Shown here piece by piece: positions 1 to 6,349 of a stretch of 10,256 nucleotides of DNA (its first letter is position 1; each line of letters starts with the position of its first letter). The translations under genes and the position numbers were made by a program. Origin of the DNA: an uncultured Chitinophagaceae bacterium (GTDB taxonomy: Bacteria; Bacteroidota; Bacteroidia; Chitinophagales; Chitinophagaceae). The stretch lies in the NCBI GenBank assembly GCA_934502905.1, contig CAKSVK010000132.1, positions 1 through 10,256 of the forward strand, written 5' to 3'. The notes under the pieces were generated by a model. It saw nothing but the letters and a program-made list of their open reading frames with translations, searched no databases and was not told where the DNA came from.

Positions 1-84
1 CCTCTTCCCATACCGAACAGAGAAGTTAAGCCCCTTATGGCCGATGGTACTGCACCACAATGCGGGAGAGTAGGTAGGTGCCAT
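1..84 (+). rRNA. rrf: 5S ribosomal RNA, 3' part (5' end outside window)
   Basis: The first ~84 bases match the 3' three quarters of a bacterial 5S rRNA. The conserved loop segment CCGAACAGAGAAGTTAAGCC is at 13-32, GCCGATGGTACTGCA at 40-54, and the GGGAGAGTAGGT segment of the 3' half at 64-75. Roughly 30 bases of the 5' end, including the 5' strand of helix I, lie left of the window, so the exact 3' end (near 80-86) cannot be fixed by pairing. A terminator follows at once, so this is probably the last gene of an rRNA operon. What is seen is the conserved sequence; the operon context is inferred. Confidence 0.93.
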
Positions 85-92
85 ATTTATTG

Positions 93-122
93 AACCCCAT
101 CAGTTTACTGGTGGGGTTTTTT
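93..122 (+). terminator. Intrinsic terminator of the rRNA operon
   Basis: A 10-bp stem (94-103 with 108-117, one G-U pair) closes the tetraloop TTTA and runs straight into six T residues (117-122). It starts about ten bases after the 5S gene, where the rRNA operon terminator is expected. Confidence 0.9.
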
Positions 123-165
123 GTTTTCAGGCAGTTTAACTCGTTTTGTAATACGATCTATTCAT

Positions 166-250
166 CTCTTCCCATACCGATACTCCGCAGGCGCACGATG
201 GTACTGCATCCCGCCGCAGGCGGGATAAAATCCGGTAGGTGTCATATTTA
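166..250 (+). pseudogene. Decayed second copy of the 5S rRNA 3' half
   Basis: Blocks of the 5S gene recur in the same order: CTCTTCCCATACCGA (2-16) at 166-180, CGATGGTACTGCA (42-54) at 196-208, and GGTAGGTG followed by CATATTTATTGA at about 234-254. The parts between are replaced: 181-195 stands for the conserved loop after CCGA, and 209-233 stands for the GGGAGAG region. The replaced parts share the motif CCGCAGGCG (185-193 and 214-222). The second of these forms a perfect small hairpin, CCCGCC-GCA-GGCGGG, at 210-224. With the conserved core lost it cannot be a working 5S rRNA. It looks like a relic of a duplicated or recombined rRNA operon end, later hit by short palindromic inserts. Confidence 0.8.
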
Positions 251-253
251 TTG

Positions 254-282
254 ACCCGGTCAGTTTACTGATCGGTTTTTTT
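254..282 (+). terminator. Second, diverged rRNA-type terminator
   Basis: This is a homologue of the terminator at 93-122, with the same TTTA loop flanked by CAG/CTG and followed by seven T residues. The stem is 256-263 with 268-275. Relative to the first copy, one inner pair changed from C-G to G-C and another from a G-U to an A-U pair, so both arms changed while pairing stayed. It probably still terminates transcription, as a backup after the first. Confidence 0.75.
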
Positions 283-284
283 AT

Positions 285-425
285 GCCCTTACATCAGAAG
301 AAGTGAAACCGATCTGGCATGCTCCTCCCGGTGGAAACGGGTGGAATATAGGCCCCGGAAGTTTGGAAACTTTGGGTGGTAGCATAAAGTTTTATGACTA
401 CATGCAGCGCTTAGCCTTTTGGTAA
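285..425 (+). pseudogene. Orphan 3' end of an unrecognised coding frame
   Basis: This frame is open from just after a TGA at 252-254 to a TAA at 423-425, and has no ATG until 399. From about 285 it reads like real protein: a tryptophan- and glycine-rich stretch WHAPPGGNGWNIGPG, then SLETLGGSIKFYDYMQR and a C-terminal LAFW. The frame begins inside the duplicated 5S terminator. The simplest reading is a gene truncated at its 5' end when the rRNA operon tail was duplicated or rearranged here. I do not recognise the family. A chance open frame cannot be excluded, since it is under 50 codons. Confidence 0.35.
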
Positions 426-447
426 TATCAGGTGAGAAAATGATGAT

Positions 448-726
448 ATGAAAAATCACCTCTCTGTGTTATTATTATTGCTGATGATCTCCTGCTCAAA
501 AGGAAAAGATATAAAAACTGATCTTCAGGGACTACCTGAACCAATCCGCGAACAGATCATAGCAGCGGAAAAGAAATGCCCGGAGTGTGGTATTGCAATA
601 TCTTCGTTTACATATAAAGAGAGGGTGATTTACGGGGAAACTTGTACAGAACCAAATTGTAATTGCTTCATGGTGTTTTATGGCGAGGATGGTGAGTTAC
701 TGCAATATGATAGAAATACTGTATAA
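448..726 (+). CDS. Small cysteine-rich lipoprotein, function unknown
   Basis: The 92-residue protein starts with a short basic tip (MKNH), a run of leucines and the lipobox-like sequence LMISC. It should therefore be exported and lipidated on Cys16, and sit in the inner or outer membrane facing the periplasm. The mature part is about 76 residues and holds five more cysteines in two groups, CPEC (44-47) and CTEPNCNC (66-73). The spacing would suit a bound metal or disulfides. The end, FMVFYGEDGELLQYD, looks like a small beta-strand module. No Shine-Dalgarno sequence or clear TAnnTTTG box is visible upstream. The gene stands alone between the rRNA remnants and the convergent peptidase gene. I do not recognise the family. 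Confidence 0.72.
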   Translation: MKNHLSVLLLLLMISCSKGKDIKTDLQGLPEPIREQIIAAEKKCPECGIAISSFTYKERVIYGETCTEPNCNCFMVFYGEDGELLQYDRNTV

Positions 727-784
727 GGATATAAATGCCAGTAAAGTATTAATAGAGAAGATCTATAGCTGTACGAAATAATGT

Positions 785-827
785 GAATCTTAAACACTAG
801 CTTGGCTAACTGGTTTGTGTTAGATTC
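785..827. repeat. Imperfect inverted repeat (hairpin) downstream of the lipoprotein gene
   Basis: GAATCTTAAACAC (785-797) pairs imperfectly with GTGTTAGATTC (817-827), and a smaller AGC/GCT stem lies inside the loop. No clear T tract follows, so it is not a convincing terminator. It lies in the 246-base gap between two convergent genes; apart from this and the hairpin at 943-957 I see nothing else in that gap. Confidence 0.45.
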
Positions 828-942
828 TCGCTCTATTATGATTTGAAGCACACCTCTTTAATCCTGATTACCCCCAAGTTTTGTAGCCGGGCTCGGTATA
901 GCCGCTAGACTTTTCCGCAGAGCGGGTACCTTCAGTTTATTT

Positions 943-960
943 AGGGATCGTATCCCTTTT
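943..960 (+). terminator. Weak candidate terminator between convergent genes
   Basis: AGGGAT-CGT-ATCCCT forms a 6-bp stem with a 3-base loop (943-957), and its end runs into four T residues on the plus strand. It could end transcription from the lipoprotein gene 220 bases upstream. Read from the minus strand there is no T run after the stem, so it is not a good terminator for the peptidase gene. Confidence 0.35.
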
Positions 961-972
961 CATAAAGACTGC

Positions 973-3135
973 CTACATTTTTACGAGCTTCAGCTCGTTT
1001 ATGATATGTGATGCGCCCCCGAGCTTATCAATACACCACAGCACATAACGGATGTCCACACAAATAGTGCGGTTCATATCCTTGTCAAATGCCAGCTTAT
1101 GACTGAGCGCTTCGTAATTGCCATCAAATGCCAGGCCGATAAGGTTGCCATTGCCGTCTATGACCGGAGACCCCGAATTACCGCCGGTAATATCATTGTT
1201 GGTAATAAAGTTTACTACCAGGTCTTTATGTTTTGGATCCATGTATTGTCCGTAATCTTTTTTCCTGGCAAGTTCAATAAGCCTGGATGGTAGATCAAAT
1301 TCGTAATCGCCGGGTACATATTTGTCCAGCAAGCCGCTCATGGTACACACTGCGTCATATTTAACCGCATCGCGCGGAAAATAACTTTTAATGCTTCCAT
1401 AGCTGACCCGCATGGTAAAAGTAGCGTCCGGATACATTTTCTTTTGCGGGTTCATCTGCATCACGCCCTTCAGGTATAGCCTGCCGAGATCATTGTTCCT
1501 CAGCATGAACTGCTGGTACAGCGGCTCGTATTTACCAGTGTAACTTTTTAAGAATCCGCCTGCATACAGATATGCCGGATCCTCCTGCAGGGTAGCCGCA
1601 TCCGGCCGCGCCAGGAAGGCGCGCCATTTTGTTTCATCCAGCAACATGGTATGATTAAAAAGCGCTTCGGACCATTTATTATAAGTAGATGTTTCATTGA
1701 GGTCGCCGTATGCTGCTTTCAGCTTTTCATAAAACCCGATGGGATGCTGATTTTTATCGATGTCTTTGTAAAACTTCTGGCAGATAAGCGCCATAGAAAG
1801 CTGGTCCGATATTTTATCTTCTGCTGCAAGGAAGGCTGTTCTGGCAGCATCAGCTTCCTTAAGTCCCTGTTTTACAATAGCAGCATCCACGCCGTTTTTC
1901 ACCATGTCATTTTCCAGTTTCACGAGGGTAGCGGCAAACCTTGCCAGTGGCGAACCCAGGATGCCTTCGTAGAGATAAGTTCTTTGCCGGGCATAGGGTT
2001 TCCAGGTTTCATAAACTTTCGGCCATTCATTGAACAGGTTTTCAAATTCTGCTTTCCCTTTTGCCCACTGGGTGAACTTTGCTTCTTCCTCCTGCTTCTT
2101 TTCATAGATCCTGTACTTCAACAATTGTTTGGTTTCTCCGTCGTAAAATTTCCAGTAGTTAGCCACCCCGGCATAAACAGAAGCCAGCTTCAGCTTCACA
2201 GCCGGATCTTTTACCATTTCTTCAAACATGGCTTTTAAGCGTATGTCCCGCATTGCTACGAGCGAAGGGTTTACGATATCGGTGGCCAGTTTGATGCCAT
2301 AAGAAGTCTCATACCGGTTAGTGCTTCCAGGGTAGCCGTATATCATCGCAAAATCCCCATCCTTAAAACCTTTCACAGATACCGGCAGGAAATGCCTGGG
2401 CTTCAGGGGAATATTGTCTTTCGAATAAGCTGCCGGGGCTCCGTCCTTACCGGCATACACCCGGAAAACAGAAAAGTCACCGGTATGTCGCGGCCATTCC
2501 CAATTATCAGTATCGCCACCGAATTTTCCAATACTTTCCGGAGGTGTGCCTGCCAGGCGGATATCGGTGTAACGTTGGTATATGAATACGAGAAACTGGT
2601 TCCCTTTGAACAACGGGCTGACCCTGGCTTCGATATTTTTGACGGGGTCTGAATATTTTTCATTGATGGAACCCATGATCTCAGATTGTTTATTCGCTCG
2701 TGCAGCGGGATCCAGGCCTTCCAGTTGCGGTGCTATCTCGCCCGTTACATCCTCTATGGCAAGCAGGAATTGTACGCTCAGCCCGGCAGCAGGGATCTCC
2801 TGTGTTTTATCACGCGCCCAGAAGCCGTCTTTGAGGTAATTGTTTTCTACTGTGCTCGCGGCGGCAATAGCCGAATAGCCGCAATGATGATTGGTGAACA
2901 ACAGTCCCTGGTTACTTACCATTTCCCCCGTGCAGCCACCACCGAATATTACGATCGCATCTTTGATAGAGGCCTTATTGATATCGTACAACTGAGCCGG
3001 TGTCAGCTTTAATCCTTTTTTTACCATATCGGCATATACCTGCTTGCCCAGCAGCATAGGTAGCCACATACCTTCATCGGCAATGCTTGTGTAGCAGGAG
3101 GTCATCAATAGCAACGATATAAAAACCTTCTTCAT
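973..3135 (-). CDS. S46 family dipeptidyl-peptidase, DPP7 type
   Basis: This 720-residue serine exopeptidase removes dipeptides from peptide N-termini in the periplasm or at the cell surface, part of the proteolytic nutrition common in Bacteroidota. Numbered from the ATG at 3135, a signal peptide (MKKVFISLLLMTS) is followed by the DEGMWLP start of the mature S46 chain. The family signatures are FTNHHCGYSAI with the catalytic His near 84, GDTDNWEWPRHTGDF with the likely catalytic Asp near 220, and GGNSGSPV with Ser near 654. Eighteen residues after that Ser, the sequence FDGN has Gly. In characterised enzymes Gly here marks DPP7-like preference for hydrophobic P1 residues, and Arg marks DPP11 (acidic P1). 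The length is typical and no T9SS C-terminal domain is seen. A TTG 21 bases upstream extends the frame but lies inside the promoter box, so the ATG is preferred. Confidence 0.95.
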   Translation of the reverse strand: MKKVFISLLLMTSCYTSIADEGMWLPMLLGKQVYADMVKKGLKLTPAQLYDINKASIKDAIVIFGGGCTGEMVSNQGLLFTNHHCGYSAIAAASTVENNYLKDGFWARDKTQEIPAAGLSVQFLLAIEDVTGEIAPQLEGLDPAARANKQSEIMGSINEKYSDPVKNIEARVSPLFKGNQFLVFIYQRYTDIRLAGTPPESIGKFGGDTDNWEWPRHTGDFSVFRVYAGKDGAPAAYSKDNIPLKPRHFLPVSVKGFKDGDFAMIYGYPGSTNRYETSYGIKLATDIVNPSLVAMRDIRLKAMFEEMVKDPAVKLKLASVYAGVANYWKFYDGETKQLLKYRIYEKKQEEEAKFTQWAKGKAEFENLFNEWPKVYETWKPYARQRTYLYEGILGSPLARFAATLVKLENDMVKNGVDAAIVKQGLKEADAARTAFLAAEDKISDQLSMALICQKFYKDIDKNQHPIGFYEKLKAAYGDLNETSTYNKWSEALFNHTMLLDETKWRAFLARPDAATLQEDPAYLYAGGFLKSYTGKYEPLYQQFMLRNNDLGRLYLKGVMQMNPQKKMYPDATFTMRVSYGSIKSYFPRDAVKYDAVCTMSGLLDKYVPGDYEFDLPSRLIELARKKDYGQYMDPKHKDLVVNFITNNDITGGNSGSPVIDGNGNLIGLAFDGNYEALSHKLAFDKDMNRTICVDIRYVLWCIDKLGGASHIINELKLVKM

Positions 3136-3153
3136 GATATCTTGTTTACGGAA

Positions 3154-3161
3154 CAAACCTA
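3154..3161 (-). promoter_or_regulatory. -7 box TAGGTTTG of the S46 peptidase gene
   Basis: The minus strand reads TAGGTTTG, an exact match to the Bacteroidota TAnnTTTG element, 18 bases before the ATG at 3135. No clear TTTG -33 element is visible. The position implies a very short leader and argues against the upstream TTG start. Confidence 0.6.
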
Positions 3162-3238
3162 TGAAAAAATAGCTTTAACCGAACCGGCATCCCGGCTTCA
3201 GGGAGGAATAAGACCACATAATAATATTTATAAGCATC

Positions 3239-3282
3239 GCTCTGCCTGCCTGAGCTGCCGAACGGCAGACAGAGGCGGGGCG
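3239..3282. repeat. GC-rich palindromic intergenic repeat
   Basis: The core CTGCCG-AA-CGGCAG (3255-3268) is a perfect 6-bp stem. Outside it, CTCTG (3240-3244) pairs with CAGAG (3270-3274), and CCTGCC faces GGCGGG with one mismatch. It lies in the 289-base gap (3136-3424) between the hydrolase and peptidase genes. It resembles short dispersed palindromes of Bacteroidota intergenic DNA, though other genome copies cannot be seen here. The rest of the gap (3283-3424) shows no gene; it has only a small GCC-TTC-GGC hairpin near 3398. Confidence 0.5.
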
Positions 3283-3424
3283 TAACGGATAAATTCAACT
3301 GCTTTTAACGGCACAGGGAGACATATATGCCGGGCAGCGACCGCCCAGGCAAGCTAGAATAATAAAAACCTGTGCGCATCCGTGTTATCTGTGAGAGCCT
3401 TCGGCAAGGAGAGTAGGAAAAGAA

Positions 3425-4213
3425 CTATTTGGCTTCCGGCAGATGGAGCTGCAACCCGTCGTATGCCAACGCTATCCCTTCCGGCAGCTCCCGGCTTATG
3501 TCTTCATGCCTGCCTAATTGGTGGCTGATATGGGTAAAGCGGGCCCGGGGTATTTCCAAAGCGTTTACCATATCAATTGCTTCCCCTAAGGTAAAATGTG
3601 AGATATGTTTTTCTTTCCTGAGCGCGTTCAGCACAAGGATGTCACTGCCTCTTATTTTTTTCCTGCTGTCTTCCTCAATTTTGTTGGCATCGGTGATATA
3701 GGTGAATTTTCCAAAACGGTAGCCGAGAACAGGCATATGCAGGTGCCATACAGGAATGGGTTCTATAACAAGATCGCCGATGGTGAAGGGGGTATTATTG
3801 ATCGTATTCAGGCGGATCTCCGGCGCGCCGGGATATTTCTTTTCGGTAAAAGCGTATGAAAACTCCCGTATAATGACTTCAAATGTCATTTCGCTTCCAA
3901 AGATATCCATCGGCTTTTGTGCGAAATAGTTAAACCCCCGGACATCATCCAGTCCTGCAATATGATCTTTATGGGAGTGTGTGAACAGGATTGCATCCAG
4001 CTTTTTGACATTTTCCCGTAACATCTGTGCCCGGAAATCGGGGCCTGCATCTACTGCAACTGTGGTGGTGGCAGACTGTATCAAAATGCTGGAGCGAAGC
4101 CGTTTGTCTTTTGTATCTGTAGAGGTGCAAACGGCACAGTCGCAGGCAACCATAGGCACTCCGCTGCTGGTGCCGGTACCGAGAAAACGAACTGTAATAG
4201 GCGGATAACTCAT
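3425..4213 (-). CDS. MBL-fold metallo-hydrolase, PhnP-like phosphodiesterase
   Basis: This 262-residue cytoplasmic hydrolase has the metallo-beta-lactamase fold. It opens with the strand and loop FLGTGTSSGVP (10-20) and carries the metal-binding motif HSHKDH (79-84), a further His in WHLH (157-159), the bridging Asp in TDA (near 174-176) and THISH (227-231). A cysteine cluster, CDCAVC (24-29), matches the extra structural zinc site known in PhnP, the cyclic ribose-phosphate phosphodiesterase of phosphonate breakdown. No phn genes are nearby, so the substrate is open; relatives in Bacteroidota are usually just called MBL-fold hydrolases. The ATG is fixed by a TAGCTTTG box six bases upstream. 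It reads the same way as its neighbours but seems to have its own promoter. Confidence 0.88.
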   Translation of the reverse strand: MSYPPITVRFLGTGTSSGVPMVACDCAVCTSTDTKDKRLRSSILIQSATTTVAVDAGPDFRAQMLRENVKKLDAILFTHSHKDHIAGLDDVRGFNYFAQKPMDIFGSEMTFEVIIREFSYAFTEKKYPGAPEIRLNTINNTPFTIGDLVIEPIPVWHLHMPVLGYRFGKFTYITDANKIEEDSRKKIRGSDILVLNALRKEKHISHFTLGEAIDMVNALEIPRARFTHISHQLGRHEDISRELPEGIALAYDGLQLHLPEAK

Positions 4214-4218
4214 CCTGC

Positions 4219-4247
4219 CAAAGCTATTCTAAAATAAGGAAATCAAA
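4219..4247 (-). promoter_or_regulatory. Promoter of the MBL-fold hydrolase gene (-7 TAGCTTTG, -33 TTTG)
   Basis: On the minus strand TTTG (4244-4247) is followed after 17 bases by TAGCTTTG (4219-4226), both matching the Bacteroidota consensus with acceptable spacing. The -7 box ends six bases before the ATG, so the transcript would be leaderless or nearly so. Confidence 0.65.
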
Positions 4248-4253
4248 AAGCGG

Positions 4254-4523
4254 TTATTCATCTGCCGGCTTGGACATTATTTCCTCGTACAGTTGCTGGG
4301 AATCGCGGGTAAGCGCATCAAAATTGATCTCCAGGATCGGCAGCAGATCCACCAGCGTATTGATACGACCCTCCATGGTCAGGAACTTGTTGAGTACTAC
4401 CACTTTTTTTTGTTGCAGGATGCAATAGCCACTTTGAAAGTTGCCCCTTTCATACCGCACTACGTAGCCGGATTCGCCCAGTATTTCCTCAATTTTCTTT
4501 AAAGTAGGCTGATTATACTTCAT
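4254..4523 (-). CDS. Small conserved-looking protein, function unknown
   Basis: An 89-residue protein beginning MKYNQPTLKKIEEILGESGY. It has an N-terminal helix, then alternating short strands (YVVRYERGNFQSGYC and KKVVVLNKF), then a helical end (MEGRINTLVDLLPIL onward). No signal peptide, membrane segment or catalytic motif is visible, so it should be cytoplasmic. The fold pattern and codon use look like a real gene. The frame extends to an ATG at 4595, but that extension would contain the TAAATTTG box; the ATG at 4523 is therefore chosen. It ends 40 bases before the MBL-fold gene and lies downstream of porX on the same strand. I recall similar short proteins in this phylum but cannot name a function. 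Confidence 0.75.
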   Translation of the reverse strand: MKYNQPTLKKIEEILGESGYVVRYERGNFQSGYCILQQKKVVVLNKFLTMEGRINTLVDLLPILEINFDALTRDSQQLYEEIMSKPADE

Positions 4524-4529
4524 GGTATG

Positions 4530-4537
4530 CAAATTTA
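4530..4537 (-). promoter_or_regulatory. -7 box TAAATTTG of the small protein gene
   Basis: An exact TAnnTTTG match on the minus strand, six bases before the ATG at 4523. It implies a near-leaderless message and decides between the two possible starts. No clear -33 element is seen. Confidence 0.55.
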
Positions 4538-4601
4538 CCGATAGGAAGCAGGTTTTTCCTTCCGGGTTTTCCACAGGTGTGAATAGCGGGGGCATTTTGT
4601 T

Positions 4602-4684
4602 ATTTCTGATTTCTGATTTGGAGATTTCCGATTTGGGGGTTTTTGATTTCAGAAAGCATTACATCAAAAATCAGCCATTCCCCC
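4602..4684. repeat. GATTT-based short tandem repeat with a hairpin
   Basis: GATTT recurs at 4608, 4615, 4623, 4630 and 4645, mostly 7-8 bases apart, in units such as GATTTCT, GATTTGG and GATTTCC. At the right end TTTTTGAT (4640-4647) pairs with ATCAAAAA (4663-4670), and GGGGG (4635-4639) can pair with CCCCC (4680-4684) with a bulge. It fills most of the 173-base gap between porX and the small protein gene. It may help end porX transcription, but there is no classical terminator. Confidence 0.5.
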
Positions 4685-4696
4685 ATCAGCAATCCG

Positions 4697-6253
4697 CTAT
4701 TTATTGATCATCCTGATCACCGGCACAATCATCTCTTCCAGGCTTACACCACCATGCTGAAAGGTATTTTTATAATAATTGGAATAATAATTATAGTTGT
4801 TGGGATAGCAGAGATAGCCGTCTTCCCTTGCAAAAATAAAGGAGGAGTTTACGTTCGGAACCGGTAATCCAGCCTCTTTAGGATCGCGGAAAGCAAGTAC
4901 CTCTTTGGGCTCGTAGTTCAGGTTGCGCCCATGCTTGTATCGAAGGTTGGTGGTGGTTTGTTTGTCGCCCACTACCTTGCAGGGTGTTTTTACCCTTACG
5001 CTTCCATGATCGGTAGCTACAATGAGCGTGAGCGGCTTATCGGCTATCTTTTTCAATGCCTGGTGCAGGGGAGAGTGCTCAAACCAACTTGCGGTCAGGC
5101 TGCGGTAGCTGCTTTCATCGCTTGCCAGCTCTTTCAGCACTTCCATTTCAGTACGGGCATGACTAAGCATATCCACGAAGTTATAAACGATCACATTCAG
5201 GTCGTTCTGCATCAGGTTATGGATATTATCCACCAGCTTTTGCCCATCCTGGTGGTTCAGCACCTTGGTATACGAGTGTTTAACATCTGCTTTCAGTACC
5301 CTTTTCAGCTGGGCTTTTAATAATTCTGCTTCTGCCAGGTTCTTTCCTCCCTCTTCATCGTCATTCTTCCATAGTTGCGGGAAGCTTTTTTCAATCTCTG
5401 CAGGCATCATACCGGCAAATATGGCGTTACGGGCATATTGCGTGGCAGTGGGCAAGATGGAATAAAAAGTTTCTTCTTCCTGTATGCGAAAGCTTTCTGA
5501 AAATATAGGCTGGATCGCTTTCCATTGGTCATATCGCAGGTTGTCGATGAGGATCACAAAAAGTGGCTTCCCTTTTTCAAGATGCGGTAGTATCTTATAG
5601 CGGAAAAGCGTGGAGCTCATGATAGGTGCATCAGCGGTTTTGGGGTTCACCCAGGAAGCATAATTCCGGCTGATGAATTTGAAGAACTCCGTATTCGCCT
5701 CATTTTTTTGCGTCTGGAACACTTCCTGCATCTCCGGACTGTCGCTTTTCTCCATCTCCAGTTCCCAATACACCAGCTTTTTATAGAGCTCCATCCATTC
5801 GTTGTAATCAGGGTTGCTGTTCAGCGCCATAAACAGGTTCCGGAATTCCTGCTGGTAGGTACTGGTCGTTTTTTCGGCAACCAGCCGGCGGTTCTCAATG
5901 ATCTTTTTCAGGCTCAGCAGTACCTGGTTCGGGTTTACCGGTTTGATAAGATAATCGCTTATCTGGGAGCCAATGGCTTCGTTCATCAGGTTCTCGGTCT
6001 CATTTTTGGTGATCAGCACTACCGGAAGCTGCTGGTTGATCTCCTTTATCCTGGCAAGGGTCTCCAGTCCTGTAATGCCCGGCATGGTTTCATCCAGCAG
6101 CACCACATCAATAATGTTTTCTTTCACATAGTCCAGCGCATCATATCCGTTGGTCAGGGTATGTACCTGGTATCCTTTGTTTTCAAGGAACATCTTTTGC
6201 GACTGAAGACTTTCTATTTCATCATCTACCCACAGAATTTTTGCCTGAGACAT
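4697..6253 (-). CDS. porX: PorX, T9SS response regulator with PglZ phosphatase-fold domain
   Basis: PorX, with the histidine kinase PorY, controls the type 9 secretion system and gliding; the P. gingivalis protein is a zinc-dependent phosphodiesterase acting on oligonucleotides. Here 518 residues match the family length. The receiver domain (about 1-120) has acidic Asp10/Asp11, phosphoacceptor Asp54 in LLDETMPG, Thr82 and Lys104 in YLIKP. A helical linker leads to the PglZ domain (about 205-518), in which likely metal and catalytic residues are visible: Asp237 in LIDNLR, Thr271 in PTATQYAR (the nucleophile position known in PorX), Asp361 and His365 in VDMLSH, Asp415-His416 in ATDHGS, and His500 in FQHGG. 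All key residues are present, so it should be active. It is cytoplasmic. The gene is divergent from the HD-lpxD pair. No porY or T9SS structural gene lies in the window. Confidence 0.95.
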   Translation of the reverse strand: MSQAKILWVDDEIESLQSQKMFLENKGYQVHTLTNGYDALDYVKENIIDVVLLDETMPGITGLETLARIKEINQQLPVVLITKNETENLMNEAIGSQISDYLIKPVNPNQVLLSLKKIIENRRLVAEKTTSTYQQEFRNLFMALNSNPDYNEWMELYKKLVYWELEMEKSDSPEMQEVFQTQKNEANTEFFKFISRNYASWVNPKTADAPIMSSTLFRYKILPHLEKGKPLFVILIDNLRYDQWKAIQPIFSESFRIQEEETFYSILPTATQYARNAIFAGMMPAEIEKSFPQLWKNDDEEGGKNLAEAELLKAQLKRVLKADVKHSYTKVLNHQDGQKLVDNIHNLMQNDLNVIVYNFVDMLSHARTEMEVLKELASDESSYRSLTASWFEHSPLHQALKKIADKPLTLIVATDHGSVRVKTPCKVVGDKQTTTNLRYKHGRNLNYEPKEVLAFRDPKEAGLPVPNVNSSFIFAREDGYLCYPNNYNYYSNYYKNTFQHGGVSLEEMIVPVIRMINK

Positions 6254-6280
6254 TGAAAGTTTATTTAATGATTAATGTTT

Positions 6281-6288
6281 CAAATGTA
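6281..6288 (-). promoter_or_regulatory. -7 box TACATTTG of porX
   Basis: An exact TAnnTTTG match on the minus strand, 27 bases before the porX ATG. Its -33 region would fall at about 6305-6312, on top of the -7 box of the divergent gene. Confidence 0.6.
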
Positions 6289-6308
6289 CTTATTCATTTC
6301 CCCCTTTT

Positions 6309-6316
6309 TACCTTTG
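6309..6316 (+). promoter_or_regulatory. -7 box TACCTTTG of the HD-domain gene and lpxD
   Basis: An exact TAnnTTTG match on the plus strand, 33 bases before the ATG at 6350. Its -33 region would fall at about 6283-6290, over the porX -7 box. No TTTG is seen there, so the promoter may be weak or helped by a regulator. Confidence 0.6.
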
Positions 6317-6349
6317 CGTAGGTTAAATGCCTGTTTTTAACATTTTCGC

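Noticed and set aside
166..250. Functional second 5S rRNA gene
   Set aside because: The conserved loop and GGGAGAG segments are missing and replaced by palindromic inserts, and the 5' half is absent.
1651..2238. 195-codon open frame on the plus strand opposite the S46 peptidase
   Set aside because: It lies within the conserved peptidase gene, and its Phe/Leu-rich translation is the expected shadow of a Lys/Glu-rich helical region.
4524..4595. N-terminal extension of the small protein to the ATG at 4595
   Set aside because: The extension contains the promoter box TAAATTTG, and its residues look unlike the rest of the protein.
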